A DNA stretch of 64,000 bases from Chitinophaga sp. Ak27 (GTDB taxonomy: Bacteria > Bacteroidota > Bacteroidia > Chitinophagales > Chitinophagaceae), in the NCBI RefSeq assembly GCF_012726295.1, contig NZ_JABAOB010000001.1:744001-808000 (forward strand), written 5' to 3'. Below are positions 26,607-34,841 of this stretch, one piece after another (position 1 is the first letter of the stretch; each line of letters begins with the position of its first letter). The position numbers and the translations under genes are program-made. The notes below the pieces were generated by a model. The model did not search any database and was not told the origin of the DNA. It saw only the letters and a program-made list of their open reading frames with translations.

Positions 26607-28094
26607 ATGCAGACAAATTACAGTATTCCGGCTTTTATACTTGTGCTACTGATAGTATCCTGCAATTTCAGGACACAGCATACGGACATAAATCAGCTGA
26701 TTCAAAAATATTCGGAACATCCTGAAGATTCTGCGAGACTAGAAGCTGCCGTATTCCTCAGGGAGCAGCTGGAACAACAGACTTCCGAGAGAAATATAAT
26801 TTACAGTGTAGCCAACAATCAAACTGTTCAGGTTAACCTGGACAGCGTGAATCTCCCGGCCTTCCTAACTGAAAATGGCCTGGCTGTTCGCACGGAAATA
26901 ATACAGGACGAAGATATTCTTTCTGCGGATCTATTGATGGCTCAGATAGATAGCTACGACTTCTACCTGAAAAAATGGAAATGGAATCGTAAAGCTGACA
27001 AATACACATTGCACAACTATTTACTGGCGTACAAGATTCACAAGGAGGAGCCACAGCGGTGGCGTGAATATTTCTTTCGGGAAGAAGGCCGGTTATTAAA
27101 AGAAGTATTAGCCGCCAATAAATTTGAGGGGCAGCGCAATACCGATAACCCGGCTGCCATTACCGCAAAGGTACTGGACATGGCCAGCAAATGGTACAAC
27201 TTTGAAGATCAGTCTTTTAACAGATACGGGAGCATGTCTTTCGCTATGATGAAATGCGTCAGAAAGGGGAATTGTTACTTTGGCGCGTACACAGGTATCT
27301 ATATGCTGCGAAGTTTCGGCATCCCGGCCGCATTGGACTATGTTCCATACTGGGGATCCAGAAATGGAGGTCATGCGGAAATAGCGGCTTTAGACTCCAC
27401 CGGTGTGATAAGCCCCATCCCTGGTCATGCATTAGGACTCGCAGCAAAAGTGTTCCGGATAAGTTTTATTCCCACCACCATCTGGAAAGACTCCATCAGG
27501 CCATTCATGGGTACAGATTCGTTCCTGTTAGGCAGCATAGCACATGATCACTGGCTGGATGTTACATCCATTCATACACAGACGGCTGATATCGACTATT
27601 TGCTTCCACAAAAAACGACCAAACGGATTGCTTATATCTGCGCTTTCAACTATGGCGAATGGACACCCGTGTATTGGGGCAGGATACAACGAGGCACACT
27701 GGTTCATGTAAAACAAATGGGAAAAAACATTCTCTATCGCATGGCACTACCCGATGGTAATAGTTTCCAGCTTGTAGGACAGCCATTCCTGCTGGATTCT
27801 GCAGGCCAACAAACCCAACTCGTAGCCAACGATCAGCAACTTTGCGAGATGAAGCTTTCCAAACTCAACACCGGCTCCGGATCCTGGGTTAAAAAGGGCA
27901 ATACTTATACCCTATACGGAATTGACAAAGCTGGCAACTGGCAAAAGCTATCAGACATATTGTGCACGCGTGATTCCATATTACCGACAGTAAAAGCCCC
28001 TACAGGTGGTGTATACCGCCTGACTGAAAAAGTCGGTAACAAACGGTTGGAGCGCCCCTTTGAATATAGAAATAGTCTCCAGGTTTGGCGGTAA
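26607..28094 (+). CDS. Lipoprotein with transglutaminase-like (Cys-His-Asp) core
   Basis: 495 residues. Lipobox LIVSC near residue 19. A region of 30-200 with no recognised domain precedes a transglutaminase-type papain-like core: C223 in KGNCYFGAYTGIYMLRSFGI, H256 in NGGHAEIAALD and D263. The Cys-His-Asp triad is in the right order and spacing, so it may cleave or cross-link peptide bonds, or bind without catalysis. The C-terminal region (about 350-495) looks beta-rich. It is sandwiched tightly between SusD-like and O-antigen-ligase-like genes, so a role in processing an exported polypeptide or cell-envelope polymer is plausible. Confidence 0.75.
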   Translation: MQTNYSIPAFILVLLIVSCNFRTQHTDINQLIQKYSEHPEDSARLEAAVFLREQLEQQTSERNIIYSVANNQTVQVNLDSVNLPAFLTENGLAVRTEIIQDEDILSADLLMAQIDSYDFYLKKWKWNRKADKYTLHNYLLAYKIHKEEPQRWREYFFREEGRLLKEVLAANKFEGQRNTDNPAAITAKVLDMASKWYNFEDQSFNRYGSMSFAMMKCVRKGNCYFGAYTGIYMLRSFGIPAALDYVPYWGSRNGGHAEIAALDSTGVISPIPGHALGLAAKVFRISFIPTTIWKDSIRPFMGTDSFLLGSIAHDHWLDVTSIHTQTADIDYLLPQKTTKRIAYICAFNYGEWTPVYWGRIQRGTLVHVKQMGKNILYRMALPDGNSFQLVGQPFLLDSAGQQTQLVANDQQLCEMKLSKLNTGSGSWVKKGNTYTLYGIDKAGNWQKLSDILCTRDSILPTVKAPTGGVYRLTEKVGNKRLERPFEYRNSLQVWR

Positions 28095-28133
28095 TCTATC
28101 AGGAAGCCGGAGAAAAAAACTTAATCACCTTCC

Positions 28134-29960
28134 ATGAATATATCCCAACGCATAAGCGCACTCCTTATTGCAGTACCCTGGCTGGCCTGCATCCTGTACT
28201 TCATTCTACGTTACCCATTTTCATTTAACTATGAGATATATATTAATAACCATTATACTTTGGCATGGACCTTACTGTATTTTCCATTTTCACTGATATT
28301 CTTCTTTATTATATCAATAAAACCCGGATACATCGGCAATTCGGTAAAAACGCTGCCCAACGGTCCTGGTTATTTCGTCGTATTTACCATGGCTATTGTT
28401 TGGGTATTGCTCCTGTTCAGTAATTATTATAGCTTTGGTAATGAACATTTTTTTGTTTGTATCAGCATGTTTGCCCTATTATGCTCGTTACTTCTCTTCA
28501 ATAATATCGACAGCATTATCCCGATAATTGTCTCCCTGGCGGTTGCCTTCATGTTCCAGCTCTATGCCGGATATTCCCAGTTATTGGCTGTAGCAGGAAG
28601 CGAAAATGAGAGTTTGATGATCAGGGGCAACCTACATAATTCCGGCATTTACGCCTGCTACCTGGTGATAAGCTTTCCTTTTTTTTGCTATATTCTGCCA
28701 TTGAAAAAGCGGGCGCCTCTTATCATTTGCAGCATCATTGCTTTAGCCGTCATATCCCTTGTATTCGTCACGAAAAGCCGGTCTGCTATTGTTGCAGCAT
28801 TTGTAATGCTATTAGCCTTTGCCGGAAGTACCTGGTCGAAAAACCTCCGGAGATATGCAGCCGCTATGCCGATGATCGTAAAATTGACTTTATCCGCGTC
28901 GATGACACTGACATTAAGCGGTGCCGGCTACTACCTGTTCCAGGCGAAGAGAATGTCGGCCCTCGGCAGAATGCTTAAAATCCGAATTACCTGGGAGCAC
29001 ATCACTGACCACTTCTGGCTGGGTACGGGTCTTGGTCGTTTCAGCTGGTACTATCCCCAATGGCAATCGGACTATTTTAGGAGCCACCCTGACATATCTC
29101 AGGCGGAAATATTTTCAGCGGGTGAAAGCTATATTCTCTTTAATGAATACCTGCAACTGCTCAAAGAAGTGGGCATTGGCGGCTTTCTAATTTTTATGGT
29201 CGCGCTGATATACATTTACAGCACACGCAACACCAATTACAGCAGCTTGCTAAAAGTTACCAAACTAACAGTAACAGGTATACTAGCATGCAGCTTCACC
29301 ACCTACGCGCTGCATACTAATATTTTCCTGCTGATACTGGCTTTATGCTTTGCCATATCAGTACTGGTACGGGTCAGCTCCATAGACTCACCGCCAAACC
29401 AAAATGCCCTGCTAACAGGTTTAATGTTATGCCTGTTAGTACTGGCGGGCATGGGGATATATAAGGGACTACAGCTATACAAGGCTATTCAACGATGGGA
29501 AATGCTCACAGAAGGACGATATAATTCCGACGTTCCCCCGCAACAAGTATATGAAAATCTCTACCCAATACTGCAGCAGAATGGAAAGTTCCTAACGGAC
29601 TACGGGTTGTTTTTACAGGAAAATCACAATACAGCAATGCTCGCGTTGCCTATACTCCAGCGCAGCAGGAACTATTTTGTCAGCAAATTAACTATAGAAC
29701 AGCTGGGAAAGGCCTACGCCGTGCGCGGTGACTACCACCATGCTATTGCCTGTTACGAATGGCTTGGCTACTACCTGCCCAACAGGTTTGGCGTAAAAAA
29801 CGATTTATTACGCTTGTATAAAAAAACTGCCGATTCGGCAAACATCCAGCGGGTGGCAACCATGATAATGTCTATGCCTATAAAGATCAATAGTCCCGAG
29901 GTTGAATTCATCAAAAAAGAAGCAGCAGCAACATTGGCGGGAAATGATTCCATCAGGTGA
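28134..29960 (+). CDS. O-antigen ligase/Wzy_C-family membrane protein with TPR-like tail
   Basis: 608 residues. At least ten predicted membrane helices span about 8-445, with a large periplasmic loop after RMLKIRITWEHITDHFWLGT carrying the Wzy_C features GTGLGRFSWYYPQWQSDYF, then NEYLQLLKEVGIGGFLIF. The C-terminal 150 residues are soluble and helical (QQVYENLYPILQQN, LGKAYAVRGDYHHAIACYEW), like a TPR array. The family includes WaaL ligases, Wzy polymerases and PglL-type protein O-glycosyltransferases. Since no lipopolysaccharide genes are nearby but Ser/Thr-rich secreted mini-proteins are, protein O-glycosylation is one testable role. It is the last gene of the cassette operon. Confidence 0.8.
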   Translation: MNISQRISALLIAVPWLACILYFILRYPFSFNYEIYINNHYTLAWTLLYFPFSLIFFFIISIKPGYIGNSVKTLPNGPGYFVVFTMAIVWVLLLFSNYYSFGNEHFFVCISMFALLCSLLLFNNIDSIIPIIVSLAVAFMFQLYAGYSQLLAVAGSENESLMIRGNLHNSGIYACYLVISFPFFCYILPLKKRAPLIICSIIALAVISLVFVTKSRSAIVAAFVMLLAFAGSTWSKNLRRYAAAMPMIVKLTLSASMTLTLSGAGYYLFQAKRMSALGRMLKIRITWEHITDHFWLGTGLGRFSWYYPQWQSDYFRSHPDISQAEIFSAGESYILFNEYLQLLKEVGIGGFLIFMVALIYIYSTRNTNYSSLLKVTKLTVTGILACSFTTYALHTNIFLLILALCFAISVLVRVSSIDSPPNQNALLTGLMLCLLVLAGMGIYKGLQLYKAIQRWEMLTEGRYNSDVPPQQVYENLYPILQQNGKFLTDYGLFLQENHNTAMLALPILQRSRNYFVSKLTIEQLGKAYAVRGDYHHAIACYEWLGYYLPNRFGVKNDLLRLYKKTADSANIQRVATMIMSMPIKINSPEVEFIKKEAAATLAGNDSIR

Positions 29961-30109
29961 TTACACGCTGCATGTCCAATCACTGGGTGGTTTCCCAAAG
30001 TGCTTCTTAAATTCTTTACTGCAATACTTCGGATCACTGTGCCCGACTTTATAAGCCACCTCACTGATATTATAAGCATTATTTTCCAGCAAAACTACCG
30101 CCTGATTCG
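29961..30109 (-). pseudogene. C-terminal fragment of an AraC-type HTH protein
   Basis: Minus-strand translation gives NQAVVLLENNAYNISEVAYK, VGHSDPKYCSKEFKKHFGK and PPSDWTCSV before a TAA at 29961-29963. This is the second helix-turn-helix of an AraC/HTCS-type regulator (N-I-S-E-V-A-Y-x-V-G-[FH]-x-[DN]-P-K-Y-x-S-K-x-F-K). Everything upstream is missing: homology stops at the border with the duplicated LytTR 3' end at about 30107-30110. It overlaps no intact gene and begins directly after the ligase-like stop codon. Confidence 0.78.
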
Positions 30110-30234
30110 GTCGACAAAATCACTACGATCAAACGCGACCTGGTTTGTATCGGTGATATAGAAATTCCGGTCAGCGAATTTTACAAAGACAATGTCAACA
30201 AACTGCTGAACCAGTAAGCTTTTCCCATTTCATC
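30110..30234 (+). repeat. 125-bp direct repeat, right copy (orphan LytTR 3' end)
   Basis: It encodes the last 35 residues of the LytTR regulator in frame (VDKITTIKRDLVCIGDIEIP ... KLLNQ) with its stop, but with no upstream gene. Compared with 17603-17727 there are two substitutions, C to A in an Ile codon and T to G in a Pro codon; both are silent. It is followed by the promoter region of the TonB receptor gene. Confidence 0.95.
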
Positions 30235-30286
30235 GCGACACTTACCCATCCTGTCTACACACCAAAAACGCAGTAGCTATTCCCGA

Positions 30287-30294
30287 TAGCTTTG
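30287..30294 (+). promoter_or_regulatory. Candidate -7 promoter element of the TonB receptor operon
   Basis: TAGCTTTG matches TAnnTTTG 22 bp upstream of the receptor ATG, placing a start site near 30301. No clear -33 TTTG at the expected distance. Confidence 0.4.
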
Positions 30295-30316
30295 TGGACA
30301 GATCATTCTTTAAGCG

Positions 30317-32341
30317 ATGAAAACACTCTTTACCATAGGTCTCTTGTTACTGTTTGCCTTTGGCACACATGCACAGCAAAAAACGCCGGCAGCCGACAGT
30401 ACCATGAAACGCGATACCACCATCAAAAGTACCAGGGGCTTACGCGAGGTAGTAGTAAGCGCCGGCGCTTTTGAAGCCAGCGATAAGGCCAAAGGCGCCG
30501 CCCTAACGCCAATAGATGCCGTCACCGTAGCTGGCAGCAACGGCGATATTTCCCAGGCATTACGCTCCCTGCCCGGCGCCCAGCAGATCGGCGAACAGGA
30601 AGGGCTTTTCGTGCGCGGTGGTACCAGCGATGAAACCAAACAATTTATAGATGGTACCCTGCTCAGAACACCCAACTACCCCGCTGTTCCCGGCGTACCA
30701 CAGTACGCCCGCATTAATCCCTTTCTCTTTAAAGGCATCCTGTTCAGCTCCGGTGGTTATTCCGCCCTATATGGCCAGGCCATGAGCAGCGCGCTCATAT
30801 TGGAAAGCGTAGATCTCCCGGAAAAAACGTCGGCCAGCTTCAGCATATTTCCAATGAACCTCTCTGCAGGTATGCAATACCTGGCACCGGACAACCGCAG
30901 CAGCTACGGCGCCAAAATCTCTTATAGCAACCTCGCGTTGTATAATTCCGTTGTGCCGCAAAAGCCCGATTTTTATGCTGGCCCCGCCTACCTCGATGGC
31001 AATGCCAACTTCAGGATACGCACCGGTAAGACCGGTATGCTCAAATTTTACAGCAACTGGGGTTACAGCGACGTAGGTCTGAACACCCCTGATATCGACA
31101 GCAGCTCCCTCAAAGCAGGCTTTCGGGTAAAAGGCTGGAATAGCTATAACAACCTCAGTTTCCGCAGCCTGCTCAGCAATAACTGGAAGATAGAGCTGGG
31201 TGCGGCTTACAGCTACAATAAGCAACAGAACAGCTACTTGCTCAGTGATGCCAAAGGCGATCCGGTACATCTGCCAACCATTCCGTTTATCTATAAAAAC
31301 GGCCAGCGCATCATTAACAGCAACTTTGCACAAGCCAGGATATTGCTCACCCATTTCTTTCCACGGGGACAAGCGCTACGTGTAGGAGCAGAACAATTCT
31401 ATACGCACGACCAGGGAAATGCCAACGATAGCGCCATACGGTTCACCGACCACCTGACTGCCGTATTTGCCGAAGGAGATATCTACCTGGCCGATAACCT
31501 CGCTGCTAAAACAGGCCTGCGTATGGAGTATGCCAGCGCATTGGGCAAGGCAGTGCTGGCGCCCAGGATAAGCCTCGCCTACCGCCTGCATAACGGTGGA
31601 CAATTTAACCTGGCCTATGGCATTTTTTACCAGGAGCCGGCGAATGACTTTCTTTACCTATCGCGCCAACTCGAGTTTTCCAGCGCTACGCATTACGTGC
31701 TGAATTATACCAGGAAAGCCAGCAACCGCCTGTTTCGCGTGGAAGCGTATTATAAGCAGTACCAACACCTGGTTAAAACAATGCCGGCACTGGACAATAA
31801 CGGCAAAGGCTATGCGCAAGGAGTGGAATTATTCTGGAGAGATAAAAAAACGTTCAAAAATCTCGACTACTGGGTCACCTATACGTATCTGGATACCAAA
31901 CGCAATTTCCTGGACTACCCCTACTCCCTGCGCCCTTCTTTTGCTGCGCCGCATACGGCTACCATCGCGGTAAAAAAGTTCCTGCCCGATATCAATACCA
32001 GCGTGAACGTATCCTGGGCCTTTGCTACCGGCCGGCCTTACTATCATATTACTACCAACGGCATTACCGACCAGGGTACTACCAATGCATACAATATGCT
32101 TAACCTGCACGTAGCCTACCTCTGCTCGTTCTTTAAGCACAGCCGCTGGAAAGATTTTTCTGGTATCGCTGCTGGCATCAACAACATTACCGGCACCCGG
32201 CAGGTATTTGGATATAATTACAGCTATAACGGGCAAATTAAAGAGGCTATAACGCCTCCGGCTACACGCAGTGTGTTCATCGGGGTGTTTATGAGCTTAG
32301 GCATAGACCGTACAGAGGATTTTCTCAACAATGATTTATAA
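30317..32341 (+). CDS. TonB-dependent receptor
   Basis: 674 residues. Sec signal MKTLFTIGLLLLFAFGTHAQ. A plug domain spans about 35-160: REVVVSAGAFEASDKAKGAA, GDISQALRSLPGAQQIGEQE, LFVRGGTSDETKQFIDGT and FSSGGYSALYGQAMSS. It is followed by a 22-strand-type barrel with regular aromatic-rich strands. It lacks the carboxypeptidase-like and STN domains of SusC proteins, so it resembles small-ligand (metal chelate or vitamin) receptors more than polysaccharide transporters; the ligand is not deducible. It overlaps by 11 bp a frame whose likely real start is at 32361. Before the cassette arrived it probably followed the LytTR regulator directly, making it a candidate target of that system. Confidence 0.85.
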   Translation: MKTLFTIGLLLLFAFGTHAQQKTPAADSTMKRDTTIKSTRGLREVVVSAGAFEASDKAKGAALTPIDAVTVAGSNGDISQALRSLPGAQQIGEQEGLFVRGGTSDETKQFIDGTLLRTPNYPAVPGVPQYARINPFLFKGILFSSGGYSALYGQAMSSALILESVDLPEKTSASFSIFPMNLSAGMQYLAPDNRSSYGAKISYSNLALYNSVVPQKPDFYAGPAYLDGNANFRIRTGKTGMLKFYSNWGYSDVGLNTPDIDSSSLKAGFRVKGWNSYNNLSFRSLLSNNWKIELGAAYSYNKQQNSYLLSDAKGDPVHLPTIPFIYKNGQRIINSNFAQARILLTHFFPRGQALRVGAEQFYTHDQGNANDSAIRFTDHLTAVFAEGDIYLADNLAAKTGLRMEYASALGKAVLAPRISLAYRLHNGGQFNLAYGIFYQEPANDFLYLSRQLEFSSATHYVLNYTRKASNRLFRVEAYYKQYQHLVKTMPALDNNGKGYAQGVELFWRDKKTFKNLDYWVTYTYLDTKRNFLDYPYSLRPSFAAPHTATIAVKKFLPDINTSVNVSWAFATGRPYYHITTNGITDQGTTNAYNMLNLHVAYLCSFFKHSRWKDFSGIAAGINNITGTRQVFGYNYSYNGQIKEAITPPATRSVFIGVFMSLGIDRTEDFLNNDL

Positions 32342-32360
32342 ATCTCACAAAAAAAGAAAA

Positions 32361-32999
32361 ATGAAAAAGCTACTCTTCACCCTATTTTCAGCAGTTTTAT
32401 TGCAGTACAGCACGTATGCACAGTCTGGCGGCTTGTCAGCGGCTATCGCCAAACTGGACCAGGCGCAAACGGTAAAAGATTACGAACAACTGGAAAAAAC
32501 ATTTACCGGGATCAGTGAACAACCTACCTGGCTGGCGCCCTACTATGCCGCCCTCTGCAATGCTAAAATCGGTTTCCTCTTACAAGACGATGGTGATAAA
32601 ATTGAAAGCTATGCCAATCGTGGAGAAGAACAGGCCAAGAAAGCATTGTCCTTACTGGATACAGGCTCCCAGCAAAAGGAAGTGGCGGAAGTATACACCG
32701 TGCTGAGCATGATATACCGCACCAAGGTATTTATCAATCCGATGACATACGGACGTAAATACGGCATGCTGTCAGACCAGTTCCTGAAACAAGCCACCGC
32801 CCTGGATGCACAAAATCCCCGGGCCTTGTATGTGTCTGCCTGGCTGAAATATTATACACCGAAGATGTGGGGCGGCGACAAAGACCTCGCGAAAAAACTC
32901 GCCGGCGAAAGCCTGTCTAAACTGAATACCCCCACCAATGGAAACTATCCGCGCTGGGGTAAAGCGGAAGACCAGGCCCTGCTGAGCAAATTCAAGTAA
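32361..32999 (+). CDS. Exported helical-repeat protein of unknown function
   Basis: 212 residues. Sec signal MKKLLFTLFSAVLLQYSTYA. The mature part is helical and TPR-like (VKDYEQLEKTFTGISEQPTW, AYYAAL-type repeats, EEQAKKALSLLDTG, QFLKQATALDAQNPRALYVS). The ATG at 32361 opens directly into the signal peptide; an in-frame ATG at 32331 overlaps the receptor gene and would add a lysine-rich leader. It is co-transcribed with the TonB receptor and the small membrane protein downstream (19 bp gap). Probably a periplasmic accessory for the receptor; no enzyme motif is visible. Confidence 0.7.
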   Translation: MKKLLFTLFSAVLLQYSTYAQSGGLSAAIAKLDQAQTVKDYEQLEKTFTGISEQPTWLAPYYAALCNAKIGFLLQDDGDKIESYANRGEEQAKKALSLLDTGSQQKEVAEVYTVLSMIYRTKVFINPMTYGRKYGMLSDQFLKQATALDAQNPRALYVSAWLKYYTPKMWGGDKDLAKKLAGESLSKLNTPTNGNYPRWGKAEDQALLSKFK

Positions 33000-33018
33000 T
33001 CTTTAAATCTGTGTTATT

Positions 33019-33267
33019 ATGGGACTCGTGTTTATCATCATCCTGCGCATACTATTTGCCGCATGTATGGTGTTTATTATCGGTTATGTTTTTGGCGGTT
33101 TTTCAAAAAAACCAGCCCTTCGTACCATCACCAAAGTGGCTGCTATACTGGTGATTATATTATTTATCGGCACTAACGTGCTGTTGATGCGGTTCGCTTT
33201 CCGGCATGCAAATGGCCCCTGGTGCCACGACCGAGACCTTCCGCGAACAGAAATAAAACAGCCCTGA
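33019..33267 (+). CDS. Small two-helix membrane protein
   Basis: 82 residues with two hydrophobic segments, about 2-26 (FIIILRILFAACMVFIIGYV) and 40-62, joined by a basic loop (FSKKPALRTITK) and ending in a polar, Cys/His-containing tail (FRHANGPWCHDRD). It is the last gene of the receptor operon, before a strong terminator. Function unknown; the C-terminal C-H-D might bind a metal (speculative). Confidence 0.6.
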   Translation: MGLVFIIILRILFAACMVFIIGYVFGGFSKKPALRTITKVAAILVIILFIGTNVLLMRFAFRHANGPWCHDRDLPRTEIKQP

Positions 33268-33284
33268 CTGTTCACTTAAAATGG

Positions 33285-33316
33285 CAGCAGCGAATGACTT
33301 TGGTCATTCGCTGCTG
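33285..33316. terminator. Bidirectional terminator, 14-bp perfect stem
   Basis: CAGCAGCGAATGAC (33285-33298) pairs perfectly with GTCATTCGCTGCTG (33303-33316) around a TTTG loop, with T-rich flanks on both sides. It lies between the convergent small membrane protein and SusD genes. Confidence 0.88.
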
Positions 33317-33336
33317 TTGTTTTATGAAGATAATTG

Positions 33337-34830
33337 CTATTTATATCCTTCGTTCTGCACCAGGTTGGGATTGGCATCCAGCTGGGCCTGCGGAATGGGA
33401 AATAGCCGGCGGAAAGGCTGGTCAACAGGATGAAACTGCCAGGCGCCGTTCCACTTGCCAAAACGCACGAGGTCCTGACGGCGGCAACCTTCCCATATAA
33501 ACTCCCGTCCCCGCTCAGCGAGGAGATTGTCCAACGTGAGCGTAGTGAATGGCTTACCATTTTCAAAATTGCGGCTCCTCACCTGGTTTACCAATGCCAA
33601 TGCCGCACCTTCCTGGCCAGTACGCAGCAGGCATTCTGCTTTCAGCATCAGTGCATCGGCATAACGGAAAATCACCAGGTCGTTGTCCTGGTCGGAATAA
33701 GGCGTGTTCTTCTGGATTTCATATTTCACGATGCGCACGCCCTCTGTTTGCGTAGCATTAGCCAGATCGCCGATAGTGCTGGTAAAGATCAACGGCGCTC
33801 CCTGCTCTGTCTTCAACGGCGTACCATCCTGGGCATATTGCTGACCAATCAGGAACATGGTTTTACGCTTATCATCGGCATCATACGCTTCGTAAAATGC
33901 CTTCAGGGTACACCAGCCATTCCAGGGCGAGCTGGGCAGCCCGTAAGTATAACGGTTGTTGTAATGCAGCGTAAGATAATGCAGCATCATGCCTTTGGCG
34001 TTGATAGCATCATAAGGCACTACGAAAATATTCTCTTTAGAATTTTCATTTTTTGTAGAGAAGTTAGCAAAATAATCGGCTTCCAACTGATACCCCATCT
34101 TTGTAACGGAGTCGCACATACGCATACAATCGGCCCAGCGCTGGGTACCGGTGTACACTTCCGCATTCACATATAATTTAGCCAGTAACATAAAGGCCAT
34201 GCCCCTGGTTACTTTGCCATAGTTTTTGGTGTCCAGCGTAGTGGGCAGCGCCGCCAGGTTATCTTTGATCTCTTTTTCGATAAAGGCAAAAGCCTGCGCC
34301 CTCGGCGTATTTTTTGGCGGCTCCGTTTGTGCAAAGGACGTTACAATGGGAATATTCCCGAAAGCATCCATAGCCAGGTAATAATGAAATGCACGCAAAA
34401 CTTTCATCTGCGCAATCAGCTGATCTTTGGTAGGCAGTACGATGGTGGAACCTTCCAGCTTTTGCAGGATGGCATTTACCGGGTTTACCCCATCCCGGTA
34501 AATGAAGTTCCACATATCATTGATATACTGGTGTGTGATTGGAAACTCATGACTGATCAATACCCGCCATAAACCGCCTTCATTCCAGTCGGCGCCACGG
34601 GAAGGCACCGTGGTTTCATCGGTGGTGACCTCATTCATTTTCCAGTAGCTGTCGCGGTATCCGCGCAACTTGGCATAAGCGCCGTTGGCAAAAGCATTCA
34701 GTTCATCTTCTGTCTTCAGAAAATTATCGTCAGTACCCCTGTCATAAAATGTTTCATCCAGTTTGGTACAACTAAACAGGGAACACACCATCCCTGCTAG
34801 TAAAGTATATGTAAAGAAGGTTGCTTTCAT
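33337..34830 (-). CDS. SusD/RagB-family outer-membrane lipoprotein
   Basis: 497 residues. Lipobox LFSC gives an acylated Cys at residue 21. SusD features: an N-terminal TPR-like region (LKTEDELNAFANGAYAKLRG), a helix block around VLRAFHYYLAMDAFGNIPIV and the C-terminal DLVIFRYADALMLKAECLLR and ERGREFIWEGCRRQDLVRFG, with the family-terminal PIPQAQLDANPNLVQNEGY. It binds oligosaccharides or other ligands at the surface and closes the SusC channel as a hinged lid. The SusC gene ends 11 bp upstream; together with the FecR and sigma genes it forms a complete signal-controlled uptake locus. Substrate unknown: no hydrolase is linked on the same strand. Confidence 0.93.
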   Translation of the reverse strand: MKATFFTYTLLAGMVCSLFSCTKLDETFYDRGTDDNFLKTEDELNAFANGAYAKLRGYRDSYWKMNEVTTDETTVPSRGADWNEGGLWRVLISHEFPITHQYINDMWNFIYRDGVNPVNAILQKLEGSTIVLPTKDQLIAQMKVLRAFHYYLAMDAFGNIPIVTSFAQTEPPKNTPRAQAFAFIEKEIKDNLAALPTTLDTKNYGKVTRGMAFMLLAKLYVNAEVYTGTQRWADCMRMCDSVTKMGYQLEADYFANFSTKNENSKENIFVVPYDAINAKGMMLHYLTLHYNNRYTYGLPSSPWNGWCTLKAFYEAYDADDKRKTMFLIGQQYAQDGTPLKTEQGAPLIFTSTIGDLANATQTEGVRIVKYEIQKNTPYSDQDNDLVIFRYADALMLKAECLLRTGQEGAALALVNQVRSRNFENGKPFTTLTLDNLLAERGREFIWEGCRRQDLVRFGKWNGAWQFHPVDQPFRRLFPIPQAQLDANPNLVQNEGYK

Positions 34831-34841
34831 GTGGATTGTTT

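Larger units (their letters stand above)
17728..30109. mobile_element. Putative inserted cassette bounded by a duplicated LytTR 3' end
   Basis: About 12.4 kb between the two copies of the 125-bp direct repeat. It holds an AraC-type gene fragment at the left border (plus strand), ten intact co-oriented genes, and a different AraC-type gene fragment at the right border (minus strand). The genes form a coherent set for secreted mini-proteins. No integrase, transposase, relaxase or terminal inverted repeat was found, so it is not a complete mobile element. The genes look more AT-rich and less tightly codon-biased than the flanks by eye. Import by homologous recombination with a related strain, or a decayed integrative element that restored the 3' end of its target gene, would both give this arrangement. 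Confidence 0.6.

Noticed and set aside
17733..30109. The two AraC fragments as halves of one gene split by the cassette
   Set aside because: They lie on opposite strands. Without an inversion they cannot be joined into one reading frame.
17603..30234. The 125-bp direct repeat as a transposon target-site duplication
   Set aside because: Far longer than the usual 2-14 bp duplications, and no transposase or terminal inverted repeats were found at the borders.
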